The notes: generated from the letters alone by a model not told the origin. A stretch of 40,522 nucleotides of DNA from Dongibacter bovis (GCA_902763085.1 CACWQW010000006.1:1-40522), one strand, 5' to 3'; numbered from the stretch's first letter, positions 18,101 to 26,421 are shown. Made by a program: numbers and translations.

Positions 18101-18565
18101 TTATTGCTTTTCCACAGCGATGTCGATCTCGAGCGGATGTCCCCCAACATCCATCGCCACCGTGAGGTACGGCCCATCGCTGATCTTGAGCTGGAACCCC
18201 TCGCCGATCGAGAGGCTCGGCGTCGAGATATCGACCTCGAGGCCCATGCCTGCGAGATTCGTCGCCGCCGTGGCCGTGAGCATGTTGCTCATCTCAGAGA
18301 TCGCGCTCTGCGCCATCGCATCGAATTCGGCGACGGGCATGCCCATCATCATCGTCGAGGCGACGAATTTCGCGGTTTCCTCATCCATGTTGTAGACGAC
18401 GTTGCCGCGCAGCTGTTTCGTGAAGCCGACGATGACCGAGACGCCGAGTCCCGCCACGTTCTTCTGCCGCATGCTCAGCGCCGTTCGCTTCGGCGCCTGG
18501 AATCCCATCTGCGGCAGCACCGATTCCACGGCACTCACGAAAGGATTCACTAATTTTGCATCCAT
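18101..18565 (-). CDS. cheX: CheX-like chemotaxis phosphatase
   Basis: CheC/CheX/FliY-family protein that, in the family, removes phosphate from CheY-P. The 154 residues start MDAKLVNPF, the usual CheX opening. The motif [DS]xxxExxN is present as SAISEMSN, with a Pro 22 residues on, matching the family's active-site pattern. The ATG at 18565 was chosen by family alignment; a TTG start eight codons upstream lies inside the previous gene. It begins 7 nt after the stop of the CheY-CheX fusion gene, so they share an operon. Confidence 0.85.
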   Translation of the reverse strand: MDAKLVNPFVSAVESVLPQMGFQAPKRTALSMRQKNVAGLGVSVIVGFTKQLRGNVVYNMDEETAKFVASTMMMGMPVAEFDAMAQSAISEMSNMLTATAATNLAGMGLEVDISTPSLSIGEGFQLKISDGPYLTVAMDVGGHPLEIDIAVEKQ

Positions 18566-18572
18566 ATATCGT

Positions 18573-19436
18573 TCATTCTCCCTCTGCAAAACCGATGTTC
18601 ATGTAGATATTTCCCGCAGGCGTCACCGCCTCGATGCGGAAGGTCGTGAGCTTAGGGCTCGCGATGCGGATATTCGTGCCGCTGATCGTGCCCGGCGGGG
18701 TGATGCGCACCTCGCGGTCCTTGAAGACGTTGTTGATGTTGGAGATGCCGCGACCGATGATGATATTCGCCGCTTCCTCCACGGCCTCTGACGCTTCCTC
18801 CTCCGCGACGTCATCCACGCGCTCCTTGCCGAGCATGATGGCGGAGAACTTATGCAGGGTCTCCTTGTCCATGTAGAAGATCGCCCGCCCCTGCGGATAG
18901 CCCGTGAGGCCGATGATGACGGCGACGCCGCTCACATCGATGAAGCGGCGGTTGTCGAGCTCGAGCTGCACCTCGCTGTGCAGGCCGGCGATACTAAAGA
19001 TGCCTTGGGAAAGCGCCCGGACGAACGCCTTCGCGTAGGAATCCCTCAGGACGGCAACCTTGCCGATCTCCGTCTGGCAAAGCGTCATGAGCGTATCGAT
19101 GAGTTCGTTCGTATTCACGGGCTTCTGCAAGAAGGCGCTGATGCCAACCTCCCTGCCGCGCGTGATCAGGCTCGCATCCTTCATCGCGGAGATCATGACG
19201 ATCTTCGCACTCGGGTCGATATCGTAAATGCGGCGGCTGCACTCGATGCCATCGGCATCCGGCAGATTCATATCCATCGTCACGAGCGACGGATGCGTCT
19301 CCTCATAGAGGCGGACAGCCTCAGCGGCGTCCTTCGCCTGCGCCACGACATCGAAATTCGTGCGGTTCAATTCATTGGCCAGCATCGTGCGACTCACGCG
19401 GGAGTCGTCCACGATCATGATCTTGACCTTTTCCAT
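18573..19436 (-). CDS. CheY receiver fused to a CheX phosphatase domain
   Basis: 287 residues in two domains. Residues 1-118 are a response-regulator receiver with acidic residues D10 and D11, phospho-acceptor D55 (TMDMNLPDADG), S83 and K105 (FLQKP). Residues about 130-287 are a CheX domain with ExxN (EEAANIIIG) and a Pro about 22 residues later; the position four before the Glu is Glu rather than Asp/Ser. Carrying both phospho-acceptor and phosphatase suggests self-limiting signalling or use as a phosphate sink. It is the first gene of this cluster; no convincing promoter was found in the 172 nt upstream. Confidence 0.88.
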   Translation of the reverse strand: MEKVKIMIVDDSRVSRTMLANELNRTNFDVVAQAKDAAEAVRLYEETHPSLVTMDMNLPDADGIECSRRIYDIDPSAKIVMISAMKDASLITRGREVGISAFLQKPVNTNELIDTLMTLCQTEIGKVAVLRDSYAKAFVRALSQGIFSIAGLHSEVQLELDNRRFIDVSGVAVIIGLTGYPQGRAIFYMDKETLHKFSAIMLGKERVDDVAEEEASEAVEEAANIIIGRGISNINNVFKDREVRITPPGTISGTNIRIASPKLTTFRIEAVTPAGNIYMNIGFAEGE

Positions 19437-19608
19437 AAATGCTCACCTGCTTCTTTCTCCCAATTCCAAGCACAGGAAAACGAACTGCCGCCGCGCACGG
19501 CCGCGTTCCTTCGCTTCCTTCTCCTGCGATGTGTTTATAGATTCTATTCGAGAATTCCAGCCAAAAACCCTGCTTTCGTCCCAACTCTTTTTCTTCCTAC
19601 AGGATAAC
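19437..19608 (-). other. Intergenic stretch before the chemotaxis genes, no clear signal
   Basis: The stretch between the receptor terminator and the CheY-CheX start. A TTGGCT with a TATAAA 19 bp away is the best promoter-like pair and is too widely spaced to trust. No sigma-28-type site was seen. Confidence 0.3.
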
Positions 19609-19658
19609 AAAAAAAAAGAGCAATCTCAAGACTTGTGTCCCGAGATTTCTCTTTTTTA
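19609..19658 (-). terminator. Intrinsic terminator of the heme/TonB operon
   Basis: The stem pairs AAAAAGAG-A-AATCTC with GAGATT-G-CTCTTTTT around a 14-nt loop, and on the minus strand runs into at least nine T. It lies about 27 nt after the receptor stop. The symmetry would also stop plus-strand transcripts. Confidence 0.88.
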
Positions 19659-19684
19659 AGCAGAACGTTTCAGCGGTGCTTTCA

Positions 19685-21703
19685 TTAAAAAGTATATTGG
19701 ATGCCACCGCGCCAGACCCTGCCGTCGTCGAAGAGGTGCACGTCGCGTTTATTAAAGATGTTGTCGATGCCGAAATAGGCGGAAAGCCCGCTCTTGAACT
19801 TCTTGTTGACGACGAAGTTCAAGGTGCCGAGATGCGTGACGCTGCGCTCAGCGCCGAGCTCGTAGCGATAGTCCAGGAGCCAGTCCTGCCAGAGTGTCGC
19901 CGTGATGCCGCTCGCCTGCGCGTCGTCGTACTCGAGCAGGAGCTTGACATCGTGGCGCGCGCGGTTCGCGAGCGGCGTATCCGTCAGGCTGTTGACAGCG
20001 TCGAGGTAGGTGTACGTGCCGCGCAGCGTGAAGCGGTTGCCGAGGCGCTGGCTCGCCCCCGCCTCGACTCCCTGGATGACCGCCTCATCGACATTGTAAT
20101 AGCGGTAGGTGTAGAGGCGCGAGGGCGTGACGCCTTCGTAGCGGTAGTCGATAAGGTCCTTGACCTTGTTGTGGAAATAGGTGAGCTTCCCGGCGGTCCG
20201 CCCCTGCTCAGCCTCGATGCCGAGGTCGAAGTCGAGCGCCGTCTCCGGGCGCAGGTCGGGATTGCCCTTGATATAGGCGTAGCTCGCATGCGACCAGTCC
20301 ATGTAGAGCTCGCTCGCCGTCGGCGCGCGATAGGCCGTGCCGAGATTGAACTTGAGGCGCGTCTGCGAGCTGAGCTGATACGTGCTCCCGAGCTTCGCCG
20401 TGACCTTGCTGCCGAAGGCGCTGCTGTAATCCCAGCGAACGGAGGGGATGATCAGCCACCGCGTCTGCGGCGTCCACTCGTCCTGCAGGTAGAATGCCGC
20501 GTAGCGCATGCTCGAATCGCTCGTGAGGCGCGTGGAGTCGTAGTCCTCCCAGCGGTATTCGCCACCAAACGTCAGCAGGTTCTCATCGTCCGCAGAGAAG
20601 GTGCGCTTGCCGTCAATCGTCGTCGAGCGGAATGTCATGTCGTCCGTGCTCGAGCGCTCGCCCGCCTGATGGTTCCTGCCGGAATAGTTCGTGTAGTAGA
20701 CCTGCTGGTCCTTATCGAAACGCGTGTGGTAGAGGCGGAGCTCGTAGTCGCCGTGGCTGTCCTTCCCCTTGTAGCCGAGGCCTGTCGTCCAGCGCTCATG
20801 GTCAAAATCATTGCGGTAGCCCGCGGTCAGCATCGTGCCGCTGATCCGTGGGGAGTGGACGATATGGTCCGTCTCGGAGAGCGACGTCAACTCTTCCTTC
20901 ATATAATCAGCGAAGAAATCGAGCTCCCGATCACGATCGAGCTGATACCTGCCATCGAAGTCGAAGAAATAGCGCTTCCCGTATTGGTTCGTCGTGTCCG
21001 TCAGCAGCGTGTAGGTGCTGCCTGCCCCCATGTCGATGACCTGCGCCGTGCTGCCGAGGTAGCCCCAGTTCCGCGTGTCGCTGTAGCGCGCGTCGAGATC
21101 GAACGACCATTTCCCCTGCTGCCCGGAGCCGACGTGGAAGTAGCCGTCTTTCTCGTGGCTCGTCCAGTCGCCGCCGACCGTGAGCGTCGGCTCCTTGGAT
21201 TTCTTCGTGATGATGTTGATGACGCCGCCCATCGCGTCGGAGCCATACAGGGCGCTCGCCGCGCCGCGCACGATCTCGATGTGGTCGACATCGGACATGT
21301 TGACGCGGTTCAGCTCATACTTATTCGCAGAGTCGTTCGTGTCCTCCGTGCGCACGCGGCGACCGTTGATGAGCAGCAGCGTCTGGTTGTTGTTCATGCC
21401 GCGCAGGCTGACGTTATTGCCCATGGCGCTCTGCGTGATATTGAGGTCCGTCGCTGTCTTCAGCGCTTCCGTCAGCGTGTTGGCGCCCGTCTTTTCGAGC
21501 TGCGCGCGCGTGATGACCTCGACCGAGGCAGGGGTCTGACGCACCTCCTGCTCCGTGCGCGAAGCCGTGACGACGACGTCGCGCGTCCGGATGGCATCGC
21601 TGTCCGCCGCGAATGCAGTCTGTGCGCAGGCAGGGCAGAGCAGCGCGCCGAGCACCGCTGACACGAGCCAGGCAGGCTCTCTTCTCATCGCTTTCTTTTT
21701 CAT
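19685..21703 (-). CDS. TonB-dependent outer-membrane receptor
   Basis: Outer-membrane transporter of 672 residues. It has a signal peptide (MKKKAMRR, hydrophobic core, cleavage near AFA-ADSD), a TonB box-like DVVVTASR, a plug domain (SVEVITRAQLEKTGANTLTE; LLLINGRR; IEIVRGAASALYGSDAMGG) and a 22-strand barrel ending in a terminal aromatic (IQYTF). It carries YRAPT followed by NPDLRPE, the paired motif found in many heme, cobalamin and siderophore receptors, so sequence alone does not fix the ligand; the operon points to heme. The ATG at 21703 has GGAG 8 nt upstream. It is the last gene of the operon. Confidence 0.93.
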   Translation of the reverse strand: MKKKAMRREPAWLVSAVLGALLCPACAQTAFAADSDAIRTRDVVVTASRTEQEVRQTPASVEVITRAQLEKTGANTLTEALKTATDLNITQSAMGNNVSLRGMNNNQTLLLINGRRVRTEDTNDSANKYELNRVNMSDVDHIEIVRGAASALYGSDAMGGVINIITKKSKEPTLTVGGDWTSHEKDGYFHVGSGQQGKWSFDLDARYSDTRNWGYLGSTAQVIDMGAGSTYTLLTDTTNQYGKRYFFDFDGRYQLDRDRELDFFADYMKEELTSLSETDHIVHSPRISGTMLTAGYRNDFDHERWTTGLGYKGKDSHGDYELRLYHTRFDKDQQVYYTNYSGRNHQAGERSSTDDMTFRSTTIDGKRTFSADDENLLTFGGEYRWEDYDSTRLTSDSSMRYAAFYLQDEWTPQTRWLIIPSVRWDYSSAFGSKVTAKLGSTYQLSSQTRLKFNLGTAYRAPTASELYMDWSHASYAYIKGNPDLRPETALDFDLGIEAEQGRTAGKLTYFHNKVKDLIDYRYEGVTPSRLYTYRYYNVDEAVIQGVEAGASQRLGNRFTLRGTYTYLDAVNSLTDTPLANRARHDVKLLLEYDDAQASGITATLWQDWLLDYRYELGAERSVTHLGTLNFVVNKKFKSGLSAYFGIDNIFNKRDVHLFDDGRVWRGGIQYTF

Positions 21704-21763
21704 CTTGCTTTCTCCATTCCTTTTCTCATCCAATCGACATCAAAGTCTGCGAGATGCCGCGCC

Positions 21764-22294
21764 TCAGACAGCGCCGTCCTGTGCGAGGAACCCGAGGAAA
21801 TACTGCTGCGCCCGCTTGAGATCCTCCTCATCGGGGTGGGATGACGCCTGCGCGAGCCGCGTCATCCACTCCGGCGTCAGTGCATGCGGATGCCCAGGCG
21901 GGAACATCGTCTTCATCTGCGCGACCACCTGCTCTGAAACCTTCCCCTGGCAGAGGAACGTGCCCTCCACCGTACAGCCCGCGCCGAGGAGGGCGGTGGC
22001 GCGCTCCCGGCACGCGGCAGCATGGTCCGAGGCAGGGTCGGCGCCGAGCGTCGCAAAGAGCGCGACGCTCTTCCCTTGCAGATGCTCCAGGTACGCCTTC
22101 ATCTTGGCGTCCGCCGTGCCGCGGTCGACCCAGAAGCCGGCGATGACGAGACCGCGCCCTGCCGGGGACGGCTGCGCCTCGACGGGCAGCGCGGGGATGC
22201 CGAGCGCTCCGGCGATCGCCTCCGCGACCTTCTTCGTATTGCCCGTCCGGCTCGAATACACGAGCAGGATATCTTCTCTCTTGTATCGCTTCAT
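21764..22294 (-). CDS. Flavodoxin-family protein
   Basis: 176 residues with the FMN phosphate loop SSRTGNTKKVAEAI near the N-terminus and GFWVDRGTAD in the second FMN-contact region. No signal peptide, so it is cytoplasmic. Flavodoxin is the known electron source for ChuW/HutW-type anaerobic heme-opening enzymes, and such an enzyme is the first gene of this operon. The ATG at 22294 follows GAGG by six nt; a TTG 21 bases upstream is less likely. Supplying electrons to the radical SAM enzyme is inferred from context. Confidence 0.85.
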   Translation of the reverse strand: MKRYKREDILLVYSSRTGNTKKVAEAIAGALGIPALPVEAQPSPAGRGLVIAGFWVDRGTADAKMKAYLEHLQGKSVALFATLGADPASDHAAACRERATALLGAGCTVEGTFLCQGKVSEQVVAQMKTMFPPGHPHALTPEWMTRLAQASSHPDEEDLKRAQQYFLGFLAQDGAV

Positions 22295-22327
22295 GAAAAA
22301 CCTCTTTTCCTTCAATGAAATAACTGT

Positions 22328-23143
22328 TTATTCATTCAGATGATAGACCACTCCGACCTCGAGCGTGATGGTGTGGCCGGCGCCGTGTGGGAAAGGACAG
22401 GAACGGCGCGCCGCCTGCAAGGCGCTCTCGTCGAGGCTGCGGACGCCCGAGGAGACGGCGACCTCTGCGGAGAGGAGCCCGCCGTCCGCAGCGAGCATCA
22501 CGCGCACGAGCACGTCGCCGGTCTGCCCGCGCTGCACGGCACTGTAGGGGTAGACCTTGTTCGCTTCCACGCGGGCGGCGAAACGTGCCGCGATGTCGCC
22601 CGCGCTCTCCGTTGGTGCCTGTGGCGCCGTGCCTGCAGCGCTTTCTCCCGCAGGCGATGCGCCTCCCGCGCCGCCTGCCTGCGACGCATCCCCAGCGTCG
22701 CCCCCGCGGGCGGCAGTGGGCGCGCTGCCCGTGCGTGCGTCGCCGACGGCAGGTGCCGCGCCGCCTGCCGTCACAGGTGCGGAGGTTGCTGTCGCCGAAA
22801 CGCCTGCCGTGGACACCGACGCGCCTGCCACATTCATGGAGGACGGACGCGACGCCCCCACTGCCGGTATCGCTGCAGCGGGCACCGCTGCCGTGCCCGC
22901 TGCACCAGGGGCGTTGCCCTCCCCTGCTGCCTCGCCCGAGGCCTCAGGCGCATCGATGGTCGGCGTCTCCATCGCCATCTCCACCACGGGCGGCGGTTTC
23001 TCGGGCGAGACGGCAACGCGGCTGCTGGCGAAGGCAAACCCGAGGGCGGCGAAAGCGGCCGCATGCAGCAGGCAGGAGAGGGAAAACGGCCGCGCGAGCA
23101 GCCTCCGAAAGGCGCTGCCCGCCCGCCTGATATCCCGCCTCAT
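22328..23143 (-). CDS. tonB: TonB energy-transducing protein
   Basis: Links the proton gradient at the inner membrane to outer-membrane receptors. One N-terminal membrane helix (about residues 20-40), a periplasmic linker of about 130 residues, and a C-terminal TonB domain with YPYSAVQRGQTGDVLVRV and a terminal strand EVGVVYHL. The linker is almost all Ala, Gly, Ser, Thr and Val, with only a short Pro run at its start, unlike the Pro-Glu/Pro-Lys linkers of classical TonB. Its start overlaps the exbD stop in an ATGA. Confidence 0.88.
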   Translation of the reverse strand: MRRDIRRAGSAFRRLLARPFSLSCLLHAAAFAALGFAFASSRVAVSPEKPPPVVEMAMETPTIDAPEASGEAAGEGNAPGAAGTAAVPAAAIPAVGASRPSSMNVAGASVSTAGVSATATSAPVTAGGAAPAVGDARTGSAPTAARGGDAGDASQAGGAGGASPAGESAAGTAPQAPTESAGDIAARFAARVEANKVYPYSAVQRGQTGDVLVRVMLAADGGLLSAEVAVSSGVRSLDESALQAARRSCPFPHGAGHTITLEVGVVYHLNE

Positions 23144-23538
23144 CGCTTCGCCGCCAGACTGATACGCGCGGCACCTGTGGTCTTGAGCTCATCCATGACG
23201 CGGAGGACACGCCCGTAACCGACCGCTTCGTCCGCGCGCAGAGAGATGGCGACCTCGCCCTGCGCCGCTGCCTGCTCCAGGCGCTCCTTGAGCTCCGGCA
23301 GGGAGACCTCCTCCTGCCCCAGGTAGAGCCCGCCGTCGCGGGCGACGGTCACCTGCGCGCTCCTTACGATTTCCTGCTGCGCGCTCGCCGCGCGCGGCAG
23401 CTGCACGGGGATGACCTGCTGGTCCGTCATCGAGAGCGTGCTCATCATGAAGAAGACGAGCAGGAAGAAGATGATGTCGATCATCGGGATGATCATGATC
23501 TGCGGGCTGTGCATCATTCTCGCGTTAAGCAGCTTCAT
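23140..23538 (-). CDS. exbD: Biopolymer transport protein ExbD
   Basis: Inner-membrane partner of ExbB in the TonB motor. 132 residues with one membrane helix (IDIIFFLLVFFMMSTL) carrying the proton-pathway Asp at residue 21, followed by the periplasmic domain. The start lies 14 nt inside the exbB reading frame, and the stop overlaps tonB by 4 nt, so the three are tightly coupled. Confidence 0.93.
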   Translation of the reverse strand: MKLLNARMMHSPQIMIIPMIDIIFFLLVFFMMSTLSMTDQQVIPVQLPRAASAQQEIVRSAQVTVARDGGLYLGQEEVSLPELKERLEQAAAQGEVAISLRADEAVGYGRVLRVMDELKTTGAARISLAAKR

Positions 23539-24196
23539 GTTTGCACAGCCCCCGTTCCCCGCGACTGCCGGCGCGCGCCGCCCGCTCCGGCAGTTCCTCT
23601 GCGAGCAGCGTGCCGAGCTGTTCCATGTCCGTCACGATCCCATCGAGGCGGTCGCCGAACCAGCTATGTCCGAGGAGCGCGATGACCGCGACGCCCAGCC
23701 CGCTGAGCGTCGCGACAAGCGCCTCGCCGATACCGCCCGTGATCGCGAGCGGCGCACCGCCCGCCTCTACGTCGAACACGCGGAACGACTGAATCATTCC
23801 GTAGACCGTACCCATGAGCCCAAGCAGCGGCGACAGCGTGACGAGACAGCCGAGCAGCGGCAGACCGCGCCGCAGCCGCGCCGCCTCGAGCTGTGCGGCC
23901 GCCTCGATGGCACGTCCGACCCGGCGCCCGGAGGCAGCGGCACGGCAGCCAACCGCCGTCAGGCGGCTCAGGCTCCCCTCCCGCTGCGCGTACGCCTGCG
24001 CGAGCTCCGAGAGGCTGTGCACCTCCGCCTCCTGCCGCCACCGCTGCAGGAAGCGCTGCAGGTTCTCTCTGTGGCGACGATAGTACCGCGCGCGCTCGAT
24101 GATGATCGTGACGGTGCCGAGTGAAGCCAAGAGCAGCAGATACATCACGAAGCCGCCGCGGCTGAACCAGTGCAACGCCGTTCCGAAGAATTCCAT
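23525..24196 (-). CDS. exbB: MotA/TolQ/ExbB-family proton channel protein ExbB
   Basis: Proton-channel subunit of the TonB motor. The 223 residues show a first membrane helix (about 14-35), a cytoplasmic loop, and two helices around the conserved LLGLMGTVYGMIQSF and GIGEALVATLSGLGVAVIAL. The ATG at 24196 was chosen because GAGGG lies 6 nt upstream; the ATG two codons earlier directly abuts the ribosome site. Confidence 0.92.
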   Translation of the reverse strand: MEFFGTALHWFSRGGFVMYLLLLASLGTVTIIIERARYYRRHRENLQRFLQRWRQEAEVHSLSELAQAYAQREGSLSRLTAVGCRAAASGRRVGRAIEAAAQLEAARLRRGLPLLGCLVTLSPLLGLMGTVYGMIQSFRVFDVEAGGAPLAITGGIGEALVATLSGLGVAVIALLGHSWFGDRLDGIVTDMEQLGTLLAEELPERAARAGSRGERGLCKHEAA

Positions 24197-24227
24197 TCTC
24201 ATCCCTCTTTCTAAAAATCAATGCCTC

Positions 24228-24253
24228 GGCAGGAACCGAACGATCCTCCTGCC
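24228..24253 (-). other. Small hairpin between the radical SAM gene and exbB
   Basis: Seven-pair stem GGCAGGA/TCCTGCC in the 60-nt gap, followed 8 nt later on the minus strand by ATTTTTAG. It is too weak and too far from the T-run to be called a terminator; it could lower expression of the motor genes relative to the first gene. Confidence 0.35.
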
Positions 24254-24258
24254 CCAGC

Positions 24259-25830
24259 TCAGGAAAACGCCTGCTTCATCATGCGCCCCAAGTCAGCGGG
24301 TGGCATGCCCGAGAACATGGTCCGCAGCGCTTCGCGCGAGGAACGCCGGAGCATCTCGCGCACCGCCTGGGGAATCCTCTCGATGGCGGCTTGGCGCGCC
24401 TCGAGATCGACATCCGGCAGGAACTCTGCCAGCGCGTCAGCGAGTGGATCGTCCGCAGTGTCTGGCGCGCCGTCCTGCCAAAGAACCTGCAGGCACTCGA
24501 GGAGGCTCTGCGTCAGGCTGATGTACCAAAACTCGCCTGCTGCTGTCAGGCGGTAGACACCCGCCTCTTCCCGCATGAGCCCGCGCTGCTGCCAGAGAGA
24601 GAGCACGGGCGCGAGCGCGCCGAGGCGCGCCTCCTCGCGGCAGAGGCTGCCGAAATCCAGCGCGCCCTGCTCGAGACCCGCCACCACTGCATCGGCGAGT
24701 ACCTGCAACGGGCGCTCGACCTGGTGCGCCATCATGAGGATGGGTTTCTCCCCCGCGCGTACCTGCCGCGCGTAGGCAGGGAGCTCCCGCTGCTGCATGA
24801 GGCTCAGCCCCTCGCAATTCCCGCCGGCGCCGCAACCGAACGGATAGACGACCGCGCCCGCCTTGACCATCATGTTGTAGCGGCTCTGCTCGCGCTCGTT
24901 GCAGCGCCAGTGGCAGAGGCTCAATCGCTCGACGCCGCGCGCGCGCAGGAAGTCGCGCGCCGCGAGGTAAAGGTCCGCCTGCCCGCCCACATCGGCGCAC
25001 GGCGGAACGCGCCCGGATCGGAGCGCCCGATCGAGGTCCCCGCCCGGGAAGATATTGAGCTGGTAGAGATCCATGCCGTCGACGCCTGCGGCGAGCAGCG
25101 TCGTAAGATCGCGTCGCCAGAGCGCCTCCGTCTGCCCCGGCAGCCCGTAGATGATGTCGACGATGATCGTCACATCGTAGGCGCGGAGGGCAGCGAGCCG
25201 CCGCAGGACCTCTTCGCGCGCGTCAAGGCGCCCCACACGCCGGCGCAGCTCCGTATCGAAGGACTGCACGCCGAGCGAGATGCGGTTGACCCCGCCGCGG
25301 AGCCACGTCTCGATCTTCTCAGGCACGAGGTCGTGGATGCGCCCCTCCATCGTCACCTCGCAGTCATCTGCCAGATGGAATTCCTCGCGGACGGCACGCA
25401 GCAGCCGCTCCGCGTTCCGCGGGGAGAGCGAGGTCGGCGTCCCCCCGCCGAAAAAGACGCTGTCGATGCGCGCCGTCTGCAGCTGCTTCGTCTCTGCGCC
25501 CTGCCGCAGCTCACGGAGCAGGTCGTCGACGTAGTCGTCCTCCGCCTGTTGGCAGGTGGCATTCTGGAAGAAGTTGCAGTAGAGGCACTTCGTCCGGCAG
25601 AAGGGAATGTGCAGATAGATCGCATGCTGCCGACTTGCATCTGCCTCGCGTGCCATTGCCGCCTGCCAGGCGTGCTGCTGCTCCCCCGGCGCCACGGGAG
25701 CGCCGAGCAGCCCCGCATGGACGACGCGCTTCTTCGCAAAAGCCGCATGCAGCGGATCGACCGTCTCCCTGCCGAGCAGCGCCTCCCTCTTTCCCTCCGG
25801 CAATCCAGCCAGATATGCTTGCAATTCCAT
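24259..25830 (-). CDS. hutW: Radical SAM heme-degrading enzyme (ChuW/HutW family)
   Basis: 523-residue radical SAM protein of the HemW-like group. The cluster motif CxxxCxxC is C78, C82, C85 in HIPFCRTKCLYC; FFGGGTPTSL and GVQSFD follow. The early DPLHAAFAKKRVVHAG and the C-terminal extension with MFSGMP and MMKQ point to ChuW/HutW rather than plain HemW. Family members open heme anaerobically, freeing iron and making a linear tetrapyrrole, with a flavodoxin as reductant. AAGGAGG precedes the ATG. It leads an operon with TonB motor, flavodoxin and receptor genes. The heme assignment is strong but rests on family resemblance and context. Confidence 0.85.
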   Translation of the reverse strand: MELQAYLAGLPEGKREALLGRETVDPLHAAFAKKRVVHAGLLGAPVAPGEQQHAWQAAMAREADASRQHAIYLHIPFCRTKCLYCNFFQNATCQQAEDDYVDDLLRELRQGAETKQLQTARIDSVFFGGGTPTSLSPRNAERLLRAVREEFHLADDCEVTMEGRIHDLVPEKIETWLRGGVNRISLGVQSFDTELRRRVGRLDAREEVLRRLAALRAYDVTIIVDIIYGLPGQTEALWRRDLTTLLAAGVDGMDLYQLNIFPGGDLDRALRSGRVPPCADVGGQADLYLAARDFLRARGVERLSLCHWRCNEREQSRYNMMVKAGAVVYPFGCGAGGNCEGLSLMQQRELPAYARQVRAGEKPILMMAHQVERPLQVLADAVVAGLEQGALDFGSLCREEARLGALAPVLSLWQQRGLMREEAGVYRLTAAGEFWYISLTQSLLECLQVLWQDGAPDTADDPLADALAEFLPDVDLEARQAAIERIPQAVREMLRRSSREALRTMFSGMPPADLGRMMKQAFS

Positions 25831-25849
25831 CGACGCTCCTCCTTACATC

Positions 25850-25864
25850 TGATATCAATTCTCA
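25850..25864 (-). promoter_or_regulatory. Fur-box-like site in the hutW leader
   Basis: TGAGAATTGATATCA on the minus strand, about 11 of 14 matches to the 7-1-7 Fur consensus TGATAATnATTATCA. It lies just downstream of the predicted transcription start. Confidence 0.5.
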
Positions 25865-25877
25865 TTTGATGGATGTT

Positions 25878-25906
25878 ATTCTAGCATGAGTGAGAACGAT
25901 TGTCAA
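25878..25906 (-). promoter_or_regulatory. SigA-type promoter of the hutW-exbBD-tonB operon
   Basis: A perfect TTGACA, a 17-bp spacer and TAGAAT on the minus strand. The -35 box is inside one Fur-like site and a second lies just past the start point, so binding of Fur would block polymerase. Confidence 0.82.
25891..25905 (+). promoter_or_regulatory. Fur-box-like site over the hutW -35 box
   Basis: TGAGAACGATTGTCA, about 11-12 of 14 matches to the 7-1-7 Fur consensus, covering most of the -35 hexamer. It supports iron repression of the operon. Confidence 0.6.
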
Positions 25907-25939
25907 TGAATATATTATGAACTACGTTCACATTTCAAT

Positions 25940-25982
25940 CAAAGAATCCCCACCCATCGATGAGAACCCGATGGGTGGGGAT
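25940..25982 (-). terminator. Intrinsic terminator of amtB-glnB
   Basis: A perfect 13-pair stem ATCCCCACCCATC/GATGGGTGGGGAT with an 11-nt loop, followed on the minus strand by TCTTT. It lies 72 nt after the glnB stop. Confidence 0.85.
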
Positions 25983-26054
25983 AGAGCACTGCTATGGATT
26001 TCCTTTGCGCTTGGGTGCGCGCCTCGCTCTCTGCGAGCGCACGTCCGGACGCGC

Positions 26055-26411
26055 TTACTTCTCGTCCTTGATCGCGTCTTCGCCGCGGTCGCCCGTGCGG
26101 ATGCGCACGGCATCGCTGAGCTCGTAGACGAAGATCTTGCCGTCTCCGACCTTGCCCGTCTTCAGGACTTTCTCCGCAACCTCAAGCACGCGCTCGACGG
26201 GAATCTCGCAGATGACCGTCTCGACCTTGATCTTCGGCACGAGATTGACCTCGTACTCCTGTCCGCGGTAAATCTCCTTGTGACCCTTCTGCAAGCCGCA
26301 GCCGTAGACCTGGCTGACCGTCATGCCAAGGACGCCGATGGCGTTGAGCGCCTCCTTGAGATCTTCGAGCTTGCTCGTGCGCGTTATGATTTCAACTTTC
26401 GTGATTTTCAT
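26055..26411 (-). CDS. glnB: Nitrogen regulatory protein P-II
   Basis: Trimeric sensor of 2-oxoglutarate, ATP/ADP and nitrogen status; PII proteins encoded beside amtB usually plug the ammonium channel. The 118 residues show the T-loop (IYRGQEYEVNLVPKIKVE) with Y53 at the place of the uridylylated Tyr51 of enteric PII, the B-loop TGKVGDGKIFV and the C-loop AVRIRTGDRGEDAI. It starts 10 nt after the amtB stop. GlnK-like is the probable subtype. Confidence 0.95.
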   Translation of the reverse strand: MKITKVEIITRTSKLEDLKEALNAIGVLGMTVSQVYGCGLQKGHKEIYRGQEYEVNLVPKIKVETVICEIPVERVLEVAEKVLKTGKVGDGKIFVYELSDAVRIRTGDRGEDAIKDEK

Positions 26412-26421
26412 CGATGCCGCC

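Noticed and set aside
19676..21661. Long plus-strand open frame (about 660 codons) opposite the outer-membrane receptor gene
   Set aside because: It is a mirror of the receptor gene in GC-rich DNA, with Arg/Glu/Val-rich low-information sequence, no domain and no ribosome site. Similar frames lie opposite mfd, argS, pyrG and the EMO-like gene and were left out for the same reason.
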